Shown here: positions 50,836 through 62,268 of the stretch, piece by piece
Position numbering within the stretch: position 1 is the stretch's first letter
How the letters are laid out: each line of letters begins with the position of its first letter
NCBI GenBank assembly: GCA_035582835.1
Contig: JAYKAV010003077.1
Span: 1,034,808 to 1,098,807, forward strand
Reading direction: 5' to 3'
Source of the DNA: Phoebastria nigripes
Taxonomy: Eukaryota > Chordata > Aves > Procellariiformes > Diomedeidae
DNA length: 64,000 nucleotides
Position numbers and translations under genes: made by a program
Notes under the pieces: model-generated
The model's input: only the letters and a program-made list of their open reading frames with translations
Databases searched by the model: none
What the model was told of the DNA's origin: nothing

Positions 50836-52589
50836 CTTTAAAAACCTGTGCTGTGAAGAATTTGTCATTGCTTTTAAAGCTGATGCTTGCTGTGATTTAT
50901 TTTATTTTAAATAAGGTATCCAAAAATTTCTCCAACTAAGAGGCATAAAAATTCTGCCTTGCTGTAATATAAACTTGTTTCACACATATACTTTCCATTA
51001 ATCATGAAGTACCTTTGTGACAAGAAGCTGGGTAAATTGTCTGACTCCTTGAAACCATCTTTCTTTGCTATAAACTATTAAAACAACACAACATCACTGT
51101 GGAGTTAACTAACTGTCCCCCGCTGTGTTAGAAGCAGAGGTAAAGGCTGGATGTTGACAATTTGCCATTGCACTGCCACATGAAGTAGCTGTTTAGACAT
51201 TGAAGGTGGGTTAAGTGCTGCCAATATGCAAAAAACCCAAACAAAACATCAACAGAATCATTTGAAACAGCTTTAAAGAAACCTCGTTCTTTACTGCTCT
51301 AAATCTCCATATGTTATTTAGTTATTAATATCCATATCACAGCTGTATCCTCACAGGAGGGAACTGAAAATGTACGGTTAATGATCATTAGAGTAAGGAA
51401 AGTCTGAAATATTTAAGGGAAGCATGATCTGTGAACGGGGTTTGAACTTAGGAGTTTGTACATCTGGGTGGAAAAAGATGAAAAGGATCCAAACGGCAAT
51501 GAGGACTCAGCTATCTTGTTTTGGAGACAAAGGCATGTAGCATTATGATTTTTTTTTTTTTTTTTTTTCCTGGCTGTTGAGTGTTGAGAGATTTGAAGCT
51601 TTATACTTTTCCACAAAAGAATATTCCATGATCCGATATCCCGCATTACACACACTGGAATTGGTCACCCTTAATAGAAATGCTTTCTGATGCCACGTTT
51701 TGCAGCCAAGTCTGTGCGGGAGCGCACAGGTAGGTGCCCCACTAAGAGTGGGTTTGCTGTTGCCTTCGCTGGGACCGATCNTGCAGAATTCACTGCACGC
51801 TCTCAGCCTTGCTCTTCTGTTTCTCATTAAAGCAAATTCCCCAACCACATTACCACAGCGTCATTTAAAGGAGATTTTCCATGATTTCCAAAATAAAGAT
51901 GTGGCAATTCCATTTTCTACAGTTTGTGTAGAGCTTGAATTTCATCAGGAAATTTTGGCTTGCAAAATCTTCCTTATGAAAACTGAGGGGAAAGGAGGCC
52001 CAACCGTGGGGCATCCTGATCTCTTCCTTGCCTACGCAGAGCTGCAGTTAGGCATCTTCTAAAGCACATGTGAGCCTTGCGAGAGATGTGGAGATGCCAG
52101 GTCAAAGAATTAAAGGTTTTGCTTTATCCCCAGCTGCTTTCTCACTCGGGTGTTGTTACCGTCTGCCTCCTGACACAGAGTCAGCGTGCTGGACGCTTGA
52201 AGTTAAGGAGTCACCTAGTAAGGTCAGAAGCTAATTCAGTCCCCATGGTTTATTCATCCATGCTTCACATCTTGGCTGAGACTGTCCACTAGACTGCCAG
52301 TGAGTGTCAGTTGTGATGCTAGTTATGGAATTTGGCTAGTGCCTGCTGACCCATTTCACAGGGGTTTTCACACCGTGAAGCAAGGTCTGCTGTGCTTGCC
52401 CCTTTGGGGGTATTGCTTTGATCCGTGATTATGCACTTGGCTTCCTCGCAGCTTAAGTAAAGTGTCAGAGTAAGGCTTGATACCCGTTAGGTCTTTANAA
52501 TAGATTATTCTGTTTTGCTGGATTTAATTATACATATGTATTTCAAACACAAATACATGTATATATGGTTAAACTTGTATTTTGTCATT

Positions 52590-52780
52590 TCCTGCAGCTG
52601 AAATTTATTGTGGATTGAAATATACAGGTTTATCTGCCTGACCTTTTGCTAATTATTAGATTGAGATAAGTGTGTATGTAAGTGACAAATTGCCTTTAAT
52701 GACATTTAATCTGCACACTGACATTAATGGCAGGTTTAGCAGCCTGGTTATAGTCTTTGTTGCTGAGAGACGAAAAGAGC
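52590..52780. promoter_or_regulatory. Possible conserved noncoding block
   Basis: Clustered homeodomain-type cores (GCTAATTATTAG, CTTTAATGACATTTAATC, ACATTAATGG) and GATA-like words (GAGATAAG) within 200 bp. The texture is that of a developmental enhancer. Conservation is unknown. Confidence 0.25.
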
Positions 52781-54663
52781 AAGGACTTTTATCTTAATTC
52801 GACCTTATTCAAAAGGTGTTTGTAGTAGTAGTCAATTTCTGATTAACTTAATGACCTGTTTTACATAGAAAGCAGTCAAACATTGATATATGAAAGGGCC
52901 TCGAGGTGACGGATTACAGAGGCAGCAGCGCCATTGCCAGATTCTCACTCTTAATGTATGGGGGAGAGGGAGGTGGGAAGAGGAGCAGCCCCAAACTCTT
53001 CTTGCTGATACAAGAAGGATAGGTGCCACATCCAGAAAACATTGCTGGTAAAGCATCTGTTGAACGTTGGTGGGAGCAAATAGCCGGTATTTGACTTTGC
53101 TTAATGATTTTTCTGTACAGTCCAAACTTCTGAAACACAGAGATACACAATTGTATATATACATTGCAAGAGATACATATGCATCTCGGGAGTGCCTGTT
53201 GCAAAGTGCGTTTTTGTTGACTTCCGTGGAAGCTGAGAGCACGCTGTGCTGGGCAGCCTGGGGCTTTGTCATTGCTATGATGCCATCAGGTGCCAGGAGG
53301 GGTTTCCTTGTTAGAATCCACAGGAAATAATGAACGTAGTGAAAGTGTCTCCATTGGGGATTAAGGTGCTGAGCTGAATCCGTCTGGGTATTATGCTGCA
53401 CCATATTGAGGTCAGCCATGCCGTATTTCTATGACAACAGAGAGACTGCAGATCCCTTCGGGTAAGCAGAAAAGAGAGCCCAAGGTGGAAGACTTGAGTC
53501 CTTCTCTCTCGTTGCCCTGTGATATATTTACAGAATGATTTAAGAGGAACTTCAGAGATGAGAGCAGAGGTTATAAACTGCTTTTAGTAAAAGTAAACAC
53601 CTAAGCAAATCATTCAAGAACCCATTAAATGGCCAGACAGCTCCTATAAATACAGTTCATAATGCACTTAGGAATGCTCCACCGCCTACCGGCACCAGTG
53701 GGCTTTCCTGTTAGAGCTCTTGAAAGTTTCATTTTAATGATGAAAATTGTTCCTTGCACATCACTGAAAAAATGTGAAGATGCAGTTCAGAAGATAGCTG
53801 GAAAGATAATAATGTACCTTAAGCTTGTAAAACAACTAATTAATTTATAGTTTAATGCCGTTTTTTATGCAACAGAAATGCCTTAAAACTAATCCAAACC
53901 GGGTGGCAAATTGACACAAATGTTTAGTGAATTGAGATCAACACTTATTACATCAAATTACAATGAAACTGCAAACAGAATGCCTTGGCATGTTGTTCTA
54001 GAGCTTTTCAGCTGTCGCCTGGCTTGGCGGGGAGGTGCTGTAAAGGCATCAATCACTGGGCCGTTATGGAGTCTGTAAAAGCACCAGATGAGCTGGGGAG
54101 AATTGTTTTGAATCGAAAAAGTTTCAGATGCTTTGGGTTTCAACTGATTTCGTAGTCTGCAGTTTGCCTACTGGGTATGTCAGCTGTGTCCAGCCAGGAG
54201 ATGCTCCTGTCTGTCCTGCTGCTGTTTGAACACTATTAATAAAGTAGTTATTATTATTTAATAAAAACAACCAAACACAGCTACTNTACCCGCTCACCAT
54301 CATCGTGGAAAGCTGGGTGTCTGCTGCTGCCACCAAGGGATGGGAGAGTAAAGGGGCGATATTTGTTGCTTCTGTTTCCCCTCCATCTCCCTCAGTGGCA
54401 GTATCGTTCTGGACCTGTTTTATTTCTGTCTTCCTCCCTCTCTTCCCTGGATTCTCCAGCGTGGGCTCACAACCATAGTTTGGGCATTTGCCGAACTCCA
54501 GCTTTTACCCAGTTATTCCTTTTCCCAGAAGATGTAAGCTCTTAGATAAAAACATTCTGAGAAGTGGGAGAAGACTAATAGCTACGTGTGGAAATAGGAA
54601 ACCAAGCAAAACCCAAAATGTGGTAGAAAACCACCCACCAAATGGATGAAGAGCCTCATACGT

Positions 54664-54668
54664 GTCTT
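54664..54668 (+). repeat. 5-bp target-site duplication (GTCTT), left copy
   Basis: GTCTT immediately before the LTR terminal TG, identical to 55047-55051 on the other side. A 5-bp duplication is typical of avian endogenous retroviruses of the ERVL/ERVK type. Confidence 0.85.
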
Positions 54669-55046
54669 TGTCATGGTTTAACCCCAGCCAGCAGCCAAGC
54701 CCCACCCAGCCGCTCGCTCATGCCCCCCCGGTGGGATGGGGGAGAGAAATGGAAGAGTAAAAGTGAGAAAACTCATGGGTTGAGATAAAGACAGTTTAAT
54801 AGGTAAAGCAAAAACCACACACGCAAGCAAAGCAAACCAAGGAATTCATTCACCACTTCCCATCGGCAGGCAGGTGTTCAGCCATCCCCAGGAAAGCAGG
54901 GCTCCATCACGCGTAACGGTGACTTGGGAAGACAAACGCCATCACTCTGAACGTCCCCCCCTTCCTTCTTCCTCCCCCAGCTTTATTTCATCCCCATACT
55001 AGCTACTGTGAAGAATACTAACTCTATCCCAGCCAAAATCAGCACA
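54669..55046 (-). mobile_element. Endogenous retrovirus solo LTR with internal deletion
   Basis: The 378-bp element starts TG and ends CA and sits between perfect GTCTT duplications, so both boundaries are exact. Its ends (TGTCATGGTTTAACCCCAGC on the plus strand; AACTCTATCCCAGCCAAAAT near 55020) match an LTR family I know as abundant in neoavian birds. The transcriptional sense is the minus strand: ATTAAA (plus-strand TTTAAT near 54796) would be the polyadenylation signal. Between about 54988 and 54990 the sequence jumps from the TATA-proximal region straight to the outer U3 end, so most of U3 appears to be missing compared with the fuller form I remember. No gag, pol or env sequence is attached. 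It is a solo LTR formed by LTR-LTR recombination. Promoter activity is doubtful without U3. Confidence 0.85.
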
Positions 55047-55051
55047 GTCTT
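55047..55051 (+). repeat. 5-bp target-site duplication (GTCTT), right copy
   Basis: Identical to 54664-54668, immediately after the terminal CA of the LTR. The intact match implies no boundary loss since insertion. Confidence 0.85.
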
Positions 55052-55439
55052 GTAGGCTCAAAATTATTTTATGTCTATATCTTTTACAAAAGAAATACAT
55101 TTTAAGTTGGTGCAGCCCCATCTAATTTCTGTTCTCTATTACTGTAAAGGTGAATTTGAACAGACTAACTCCTGAATTGATATATTATTATCCAAGTATT
55201 ATTTTCATTGTGTTGATGCTGAGTTGGGATGTTGACTCTTTTGAGAGCAGTGATGGTGTCTCGTTGCCAGCACCGGTGCAATTGTAATTGTATTTCCTTG
55301 CAAGTTCCCCCATTTCTTCTGGATTGCTGTCTAGTCTGATCAGAGACCAGAATGCTAAAAGAGACCATTTGGATCATTTTGACTGAGCTTCTGTACAACT
55401 CAGGCAGCAGGAGTTGATGTAATTAATTCCTGATGGAGC
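55052..55439. other. Noncoding stretch between LTR and old LINE
   Basis: A+T-rich with no gene. Part of it may be undetected older extension of the CR1 fragment that follows. Confidence 0.45.
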
Positions 55440-55670
55440 AGATCTTTAAAATAAATAAATCTGGTCTTCACTTTAAAATTGCCAGTAATTGAGAATCCAC
55501 TGCAGTCCTTGGGAAGTTGTTCTAGTGGTTAATTACCCTCACAGTTAAAAATTAGCATCCTATTTATAGCCTGATTTTTTTTTTTTTTCTAACTTCTGCT
55601 GCAGCTACTGAATTTTATTATGCCCTTCTCTGCAAAACAAGAGCCCACTGTTTGAGTATTGTTCCATGTT
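55440..55670 (-). mobile_element. Ancient CR1/L3-like LINE fragment
   Basis: On the plus strand this reads as the reverse complement of an old CR1-type 3' ORF region: GAATCCACTGCAGTCCTTGG, GAAGTTGTTCTAGTGGTTAA, TTACCCTCACAGTTAAAAAT, then TATTTATAGCCTGA. The family pattern is 'gaatccaccacttccctggg', 'cagcctgttccagtgcttaa', 'ccaccctgacagtaagaaagt', 'ttttcctaatgtctagcctga'. A T run interrupts it near 55575-55589, and the match fades at the hairpin near 55655. It is a dead, very old copy, unlike the younger CR1 at 61.2 kb. Confidence 0.6.
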
Positions 55671-55720
55671 TTTCTTCATTTCCATTTTTCTTTTCACTTC
55701 CATGTACATGGAACAATGCT
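55655..55720. repeat. Inverted repeat, 15-bp arms, 36-nt loop
   Basis: Arm 55655-55669 (AGTATTGTTCCATGT) pairs with 55706-55720 (ACATGGAACAATGCT) over 15 positions with one G:T-type mismatch. The pyrimidine-rich loop is 36 nt. It overlaps the edge of an old LINE fragment. The stem is shorter than a normal pre-miRNA stem, so an RNA gene is not claimed. Confidence 0.7.
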
Positions 55721-56704
55721 GTATTAATACATTGTTGGTTTTTTTTTTTTTCTGAGGTTGGACTACATTTGAAAAGTATTTTAAGATTCTAGGGTGAAAA
55801 TTGCTACAATACACAAAATTCAAAAACACCCATTAATTATCCCTGTTTTCCCAGTGTGAGCTTTTGTATCTCCCGGCAGCGTACACCCAGCAGGGCTTCT
55901 CGCATCCTTTTGTCTTCTATTAATATTGATACTATTTTTCTAGGACCGACACCTGACAACTCTGTGGGGGAATTAAAACTCCCTCACTGATAGTTAAGGG
56001 TTGAATGTCTGTCATTGTGCATCCGGGGGAGTCACAGCCTTTATCCCACTGTGAGATTCGCAGGTATCAGCAAAATTAGCTCCGTTGTCACTCTGCGTTT
56101 CCTCTTTCTTCCTTACAAACGGTCGTGTACAAATTTAGTAGTTGCGTGTTGTACAGCAACAACAATGATGATTGAGAAAGAAGAAAGCGATGTTCATCAC
56201 TAGCCGTTTTATGGTCCCCTGCTGTACTGCGCTGTTACTTGGCGGCTGGCAGTTACAGAGACTCCTGTGCTAACAACCCTGTTCTAAAACTGGACGTTTG
56301 AAAGAGGACAGAACCAGATTCCGTACACCAAATGCTTTAAAACGTACGTTTTCATCAAATTTACTCTGTGTTAAAAACAGTGTTGACTTTAAGTGTTGTG
56401 CTTTATCAGATATGGATGGTACCTGGATTTCTCTTTCCTCATGAACTGAAATTATCCAGAAATATATTGGCAGATGGATTTGAAAGCATCTGCTCCTTGC
56501 TTTCTTCCTGCTTCTTAGCTCTGCGGACTCCCCGTAAATTGAACTTGGTGAAGGCAGTGTGTAAGTAAACCCTAAAACAGACATTAAACTCTTGGTGTCA
56601 TTTCCAGTTATAGCTGATTAGCTGAGTTTTTGCAAGCAAAATGCTGTTTTGGCACTGATGCTCTCCTTGAAGATGGTGCCCCGTGTGGCACGCCAGCGTG
56701 GGTT
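55721..56704. other. Noncoding stretch
   Basis: Short frames only. No repeats or genes recognised. Confidence 0.5.
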
Positions 56705-56751
56705 CAGCCTGGCCTTGGCTCGTTACCTCTTCGCAGAGGTAACGACAGGCT
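56705..56751. repeat. Near-perfect hairpin/cruciform, two-part stem
   Basis: The inner stem is TCGTTACCTC (56720-56729) with GAGGTAACGA (56736-56745 by end), closing a 6-nt loop TTCGCA: ten perfect pairs. An outer stem CAGCCTG / CAGGCTG adds seven pairs, separated by an 8-nt bulge on the left arm. It lies in moderately GC-rich DNA inside a 120-codon plus-strand frame that I do not recognise. It could be a structured RNA element, a protein-binding palindrome or chance. Confidence 0.6.
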
Positions 56752-59399
56752 GGGAGGGTTTTGCCGTGATGAGCTGGAAAGCTTTCTGGACATCAGATAG
56801 CAATGTTGACTTTGGAGGGCTTTTGCTTATCAGCAGGTGTAGCTGTTCAGTAAGATGGACATCTCGGTTCCTGTTTGACTCGGTGTCCATGTGTGTTGGA
56901 ACTGGGCAAAGGCTGAAAAGACTTTTTTCCCTGCAAGTTTTCATTGGATTTTTAAATGAACATGCTTTCTCGGTGTCTGTTCCTGCCACCATTGTCACTT
57001 TAGCCTTTTAAAGTACTTTTTCTTGTTGCAATCTTCCTGATAAAACTGTCTGTGGAAAAGAGGAATTACGATACATGACAGAATATTCACATTTTAAGAG
57101 TACGTGTTGGACTTTTCTTGGCAGTGACAGTTGAAACATTACTCAAGTCAGTAAATACAAACACATGGTCCAGCTGATACACACCAATGTAGCTGCAAAG
57201 GCTTGGGGTTTTGCTCTTTGCATTTTGATATTTCATTTGTTTTATTGACAAGAGGGGGTTTGCACTACCTACTGCCTGGCCCTGACCTGGGTGGCCTTGG
57301 CTCCTCTGCAGCCGTCAGTAGTTACCTTTGCATTCAGAGTCCATGCTATAGGAGTAAAGAGGTTGGTGCTGAGCACCCAGTGCCCACATGGGCTCGGGGG
57401 GGTTTCTTTGTGCTGCCTCTAGGCCAGTCCCCTGGCTGGGGCCCATGCTCAAAATTAACTTTTGGTGAGCACTGTCTGATTTGTGCTTAAAATTCCTGCT
57501 TAAGCATTATAAACGTGTGCATGAAAACCACAAAGACCTGCCTGCAGACAATAGACGGAATCAATCTTGTGTGAAATCATTTATGAAGTTCTTGGGTCTT
57601 TTTTTCTCAGTTTGCCTTCAGTTCTCCACCCATGAAATAAAAATACCAACCTTCCCTTTCTTTCAGACTTTCTTATCTGTGCTAATACAAAGCTGTTCAG
57701 GGATGCGTTGTGCCATATGTCTTCACAGTGGCAAGCAGAGGGGGGCTGTCAGTCTCAGCTGGAGGCCTGTATTACTACTCATTCTGTAGTAATACAAATA
57801 GTGGATAATATAATAATAATGCAGAAAAGAAAGTAAATACTCTTTATATGGAATAATTGAATATCGCTGTGACATTGAACAATGACTCTTAAAAGGAGGG
57901 GGGGAAGTCATGCTTTTTTCTTCCTTAATTACAGTTGAACTAAAATTACTGTATTTAGTTATTTCTAAAGCTCCATTGTATTTTTCTGAAAGAACACAAT
58001 GATTTAGATATGCATGCATTTTCCTCTCCAGATGTCCTATTGCATCTTGAATGTGGTTTTATATCTTCATATCTGCGATAATGGAAGCTTGGATTTCTTC
58101 ACCAGTAGTGTGCGAGAAGGCCAATTATGCAGGTCAATATTAAACAAATATTATAAATGGTCTCTGTAGGCTTAGAATAGCTCTATCCTGCTCTTGCCAG
58201 TACTTTGTATGTGGATAACTGTCTTGGCTTCCTTGCCTTTGTGTTTTACTTGAATTAATGAGTAACCTAGATCTTTTCAAGTCCCTGTGATAGTCCTTTC
58301 TGTAAGAGACCGGAGAAGTTCTTGTCCTCTGGGATTGAATTCCCTGTTAAATTTGCAACAGTGGTGCTTTATTCACCCTCATGGACAAGTAAACGGTTAT
58401 ATGTTAAAATGAGCACAGTGTACTGGATTTTGGGTGTCTTAAGAGTTCATATTGCCAGNTCATGCAGGAAATGCAAGGTGTCCTGTGTGGAATCATTCTA
58501 CGGCTTCCTCTACCTTGTCTAAACTGGGAAAATTAATTGATTTCCTGGTGTTCAAACACCAGGTTAAGTCCAGTGGCAGTCACAGGCAAGTGCTGTCCTG
58601 CTTCAACACCAGGCAGTTGCACTGCTTTGTTCAACACAAGATAAGACGTTATCTCCCTACCTACAGCTAGCGCTCAGGGATTGAAAGCTCTGTATTTTTG
58701 TGCCATTTGTTTGTTATACGCCATGTTCGCAATCAGAGCTGGGGTGGTTGGCTGAGCAGACAGGACTCCCTCGCACAGTGCCCGTTACACTTTCAAAGAC
58801 TGAAAAGCATGACTTTACAAAGTGATGCACTTTCTTGCTCTTTTAAAAATAGATTTTATACAGAAATTTGTGATGATTGTATGGCTTTCCATCAGCTATT
58901 TTCTGGTGGACAAAGGCTGGTGTGCACACCAGAGGTTCAAATTCACACTAGTTAAAGGACAGCTGTTGCATTTGCTGGCAAACAAGACGCTCGGGCTTCT
59001 CTTTTCCTGCTTGTCTACCACCTAACTGCCTTCACTTAACATCTCCCTACCCAAGGTTCCCTGTCTGCTAAGTGCATCTGATATTTTTCTACTTCAAAGA
59101 AGTGTAACACAATGTAATGGTGGCAATATATTTTGAGATCCTTGCTTACCACTTTGTCTCTCACTAAAGCTAAGGAGTTTAATAAGCTGTAAGACATGTT
59201 TTTGTCTTGCCAGCTTCTCTCTTCTGATAGCAAACTATATTCATATCAAAGAGTAGCTAATGTTAAGGGTTATATACATGAGAGCACCCTTCATGGGAGG
59301 CACGGAGAAATGATACCAAAAGTAGTTTGACACAAAGCTGCCTGACGAGGGGAAACTCCTCTACATGCATCTTCGCTCTTATGTGCATTTCAATTTACA
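56752..59399. other. Noncoding stretch
   Basis: No gene supported. A weak MIR-like tail (CTCAGTTTGCCTTCAGTTCT then CCACCCATGAAATAAAAATA) lies near 57608-57650. One ambiguous base is at 58459. Confidence 0.5.
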
Positions 59400-59720
59400 C
59401 TACATCAAATTGGATTAGAGTCTGTTAATTCAATTAATGACTACATTGAAAGTTTGCCTTCACTCATAGTGAAAACAGGAGGGCAGCTCCTAATAGCCTA
59501 TGGATTTAATGACTGCAACTTTGAAGAGTGTTAAGCTAAAGTGAAGTTCAGAATGGCTTGTTAACTGGGTTTATTAGCTGTTGACCTTCCCTTTCAGCAT
59601 AAGAGTAGCAGCCTGACTGAAGAAAGCACTAACGTCCTCATTAGCATTTATCTAAAGATAGTCTGCTGCCCATTCCACAGTAAATTAGCTCAATCAGCCA
59701 TAAAGAGCCTGAGAAGCATT
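59400..59720. promoter_or_regulatory. Possible conserved noncoding block
   Basis: Dense homeodomain-type words (TTAATTCAATTAATGA near 59426, ATTAGCATTTATC near 59640, TAAATTAGCTCAATCAGCC near 59682) in complex non-repetitive sequence with no stable frame. By texture it is the strongest enhancer-like block in the window. Conservation was not testable. Confidence 0.3.
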
Positions 59721-61201
59721 TTCTCACATACCTTTAATTCTCTTTCTTGCTCTCTCCTCCTTTTTTTTTTTTTTTTTAGTTAGGCGAGTACATTTTGTCC
59801 AGTTTATTGAGAATGAAGCCTCAGGACAGTTGCATTTAAGGAAAGCGTTTCTACATGCTTAGATAATGTCTCCTGTGAGACAAAGTCATGAGAGTGGAAT
59901 TACAGCGTTTTCAGGGATGTCCTTGGTTTAGCCTTTTGCTGAGATTACTGATATCTTGCTTGTTTTCCAATTCGGTGATACAAAGCTTTTCTTCAAGATA
60001 CTGTGGCTGACTCAGGAGTTGTTTCTCAACACCACAGTCTCTTTTGTATGTGTGAAAACTCATGTGTTTTGAGGTGCAAAGTGCGCTTGCAAAAGTCGAT
60101 GTGCAGGTTTGACCCTTGCTAGTAATTGGCGTTACAAAAAGCATGTTAATACTTGGGAATTCAGTATGCTTGGCTTATAGGGACAACTGTGATTTATGAA
60201 ATGCACTGGGTTGACTGAGCTGCAGACAAAAAGCTTTTGTTATCTGCCATCCCCTCGATGCTGACCAGCGGTGTGCTTCTGGCATGGCTTTAAAGAACAG
60301 GGTTTGAGAGGAAAAGAGATTGGAAAGTGTCAAACCTTGTTTATATTTGTCACTTCCAATGGTGAAAGGATTTATGCCTTTAGTATAGCAGGTTTGGTTC
60401 AACGTAAATAATTTATATAAAATTGATTGTGATCTTATGTATATCAATAGCTGAAATGGCTCAGAGTCCCGTCCTGTATCCTGCCCACAAATCTGATGCT
60501 CGATTTATGAAAAATAATTTTTGAAAAACCTATAACCCCCATAAAATGAAATTGTTTTCTGGGACCTTTCAGTATTGTATCCATTCAATCTGGAAAGATG
60601 CTAAGAATGTCAACCCCAGCCCCAAAATATTTTGGTTAATCAGGCTTTGGTTATTCATATTAGGTAAGCTGGACATCTCTTCTGTTTACAGTTAGGGCAT
60701 ATTTTCTGTTTACAGTTAAGAATGTACTTACAGTTTTTGCTACATCAAATCTTATATTCCCTTTTTAAGTTTATAAATGAACATTAATAAAGGTCACTGT
60801 GATACTGAAATAAAAACGTTAATAAACAGATAGCATTCTCCTACTTTTTCAGTACATTGGACAAAAATATTAGAGGTTAAGAGAAATTAATTAAGAAAAA
60901 AATATTTTAAAAGGAGGCAAGGAAACCAGTGCCAGTTTAATTAGCACTAGTATCTCACTTTATCCAGGTCGATTTACAGCAATTCAGTGTTCTTTCTTCA
61001 GCATTTCATAAGAGCTCCTCTCAGATTTTAGCCCTATTATAGAGAGTATTGCATAAAATTATTTTACAAGACTGTTGCTTCCTCAAAGCTTGTAATACAG
61101 GTTGTAAGAGAAAAACAAAAACGCAAGTCTTGGTGCAAAGGAAGGAGGAGGAGGATGGAAGGAAGAGATGAAGGAGGAGGAAAGTATGAAACTATCCTCT
61201 T
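59721..61201. other. Noncoding stretch
   Basis: A+T-rich, with a T run at 59761-59779 and a purine-rich GGAGGA stretch near 61141-61190 just before the CR1 end. No gene recognised. Confidence 0.5.
60681..60720 (+). repeat. Two-copy tandem duplication, 24-bp period
   Basis: TCTGTTTACAGTTA at 60681 recurs at 60705, after GGGCATATTT. The second copy is partial. Confidence 0.8.
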
Positions 61202-61280
61202 AGAATCATAGAATCATTAAGGTTGGAAAAGACCTCTAAGATCATCGAGTCCAACCGTCAACCCAACACCTCCATGCCCA

Positions 61281-62268
61281 CTAAACCATGTCTCTAAGCG
61301 CCTCATCTACACGTCTTTTAAATACTTCCAGGGATGGTGACTCCACCACTTCCCTGGGCAGCCTGTTCCAATGTTTAACCACTCTTGCAGTAAAGAAATT
61401 TTTCCTAATGNNNNNNNNNNNNNNNNNNNNNNNNNNNNNNNNNNNNNNNNNNNNNNNNNNNNNNNNNNNNNNNNNNNNNNNNNNNNNNNNNNNNNNNNNN
61501 NNNNNNNNNNNNNNNNNNNNNNNNNNNNNNNNNNNNNNNNNNNNNNNNNNNNNNNNNNNNNNNNNNNNNNNNNNNNNNNNNNNNNNNNNNNNNNNNNNNN
61601 NNNNNNNNNNNNNNNNNNNNNNNNNNNNNNNNNNNNNNNNNNNNNNNNNNNNNNNNNNNNNNNNNNNNNNNNNNNNNNNNNNNNNNNNNNNNNNNNNNNN
61701 NNNNNNNNNNNNNNNNNNNNNNNNNNNNNNNNNNNNNNNNNNNNNNNNNNNNNNNNNNNNNNNNNNNNNNNNNNNNNNNNNNNNNNNNNNNNNNNNNNNN
61801 NNNNNNNNNNNNNNNNNNNNNNNNNNNNNNNNNNNNNNNNNNNNNNNNNNNNNNNNNNNNNNNNNNNNNNNNNNNNNNNNCCGGCACTTGGCCTTGTTGA
61901 ACCTCATGCAGTTGGCCTCAGCCCATCGATCCAGCCTGTCCAGGTCCCTCTGCAGAGCCTTCCTACCCTCGAGCAGATCNACACTCCCTCCCAACTTGGT
62001 GTCNTCTGCAATCTTACTGAGGGAGCACTCAATCCCCTCATCCAGATCGTTAATAAAGATATTGAACAAGACCGGCCCCAAAACTGAGCCCTGGGGGACA
62101 CCGCTCGTGACCGGCTGCCAACTGGATTTCACTCCATTCACCACAACCATCTGGGCCCGGCCGCCCAGCCAGTTTTTTACCCAGCGCAGAGTACACCTGT
62201 CTAGGCCATGAGCCGCCAGCTTCTCTAGGAGNATGCTGTGGGAGATGGTGTCGAAGGCAGTACTCTTG
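61281..62268 (-). pseudogene. CR1 ORF2 reverse transcriptase fragment
   Basis: From the 5' side on the minus strand: an [20 protein letters not shown] segment (RT region A side), a [11 protein letters not shown] segment, the strong RT motif [17 protein letters not shown], then an A-x-D-T-K-L-G-G segment holding the catalytic aspartates, and a [20 protein letters not shown] stretch. After the gap come [19 protein letters not shown] and a stop beyond ALRDMV near 61281. The enzyme family copies CR1 RNA into DNA at the insertion site. The visible parts have no stop codon, but the endonuclease domain and start are absent, so this is not a functional gene. An N at 62004 falls in the codon before the second catalytic aspartate; GAN there allows only Asp or Glu. 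Confidence 0.88.
61411..61880. other. 470-N assembly gap
   Basis: All N, inside the CR1 element. Assemblers commonly fail across such high-copy sequence. Open frames reported across it are meaningless. Confidence 0.99.

Larger units (their letters stand above)
43242..54668. other. Long noncoding stretch
   Basis: About 11 kb with no supported gene. It holds homopolymers (C at 45171-45182, T at 51549-51568), a long T tract, a CA microsatellite and one CpG-rich patch, listed separately. The 166-codon frame at 43573-44073 and the 195-codon minus frame at 52832-53419 have no recognisable features. Confidence 0.5.

Noticed and set aside
52832..53419. 195-codon minus-strand frame
   Set aside because: Composition looks random, with no family resemblance or splice sites, and overlapping frames exist.
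56649..57011. 120-codon plus-strand frame containing the hairpin at 56705
   Set aside because: No recognised domain or splice context, and a 91-codon frame is open antisense. The hairpin is reported on its own.
61288..62211. Plus-strand frames of 238 and 307 codons across the N gap
   Set aside because: They are mostly N and antisense to CR1 ORF2; the true coding relic is on the minus strand.
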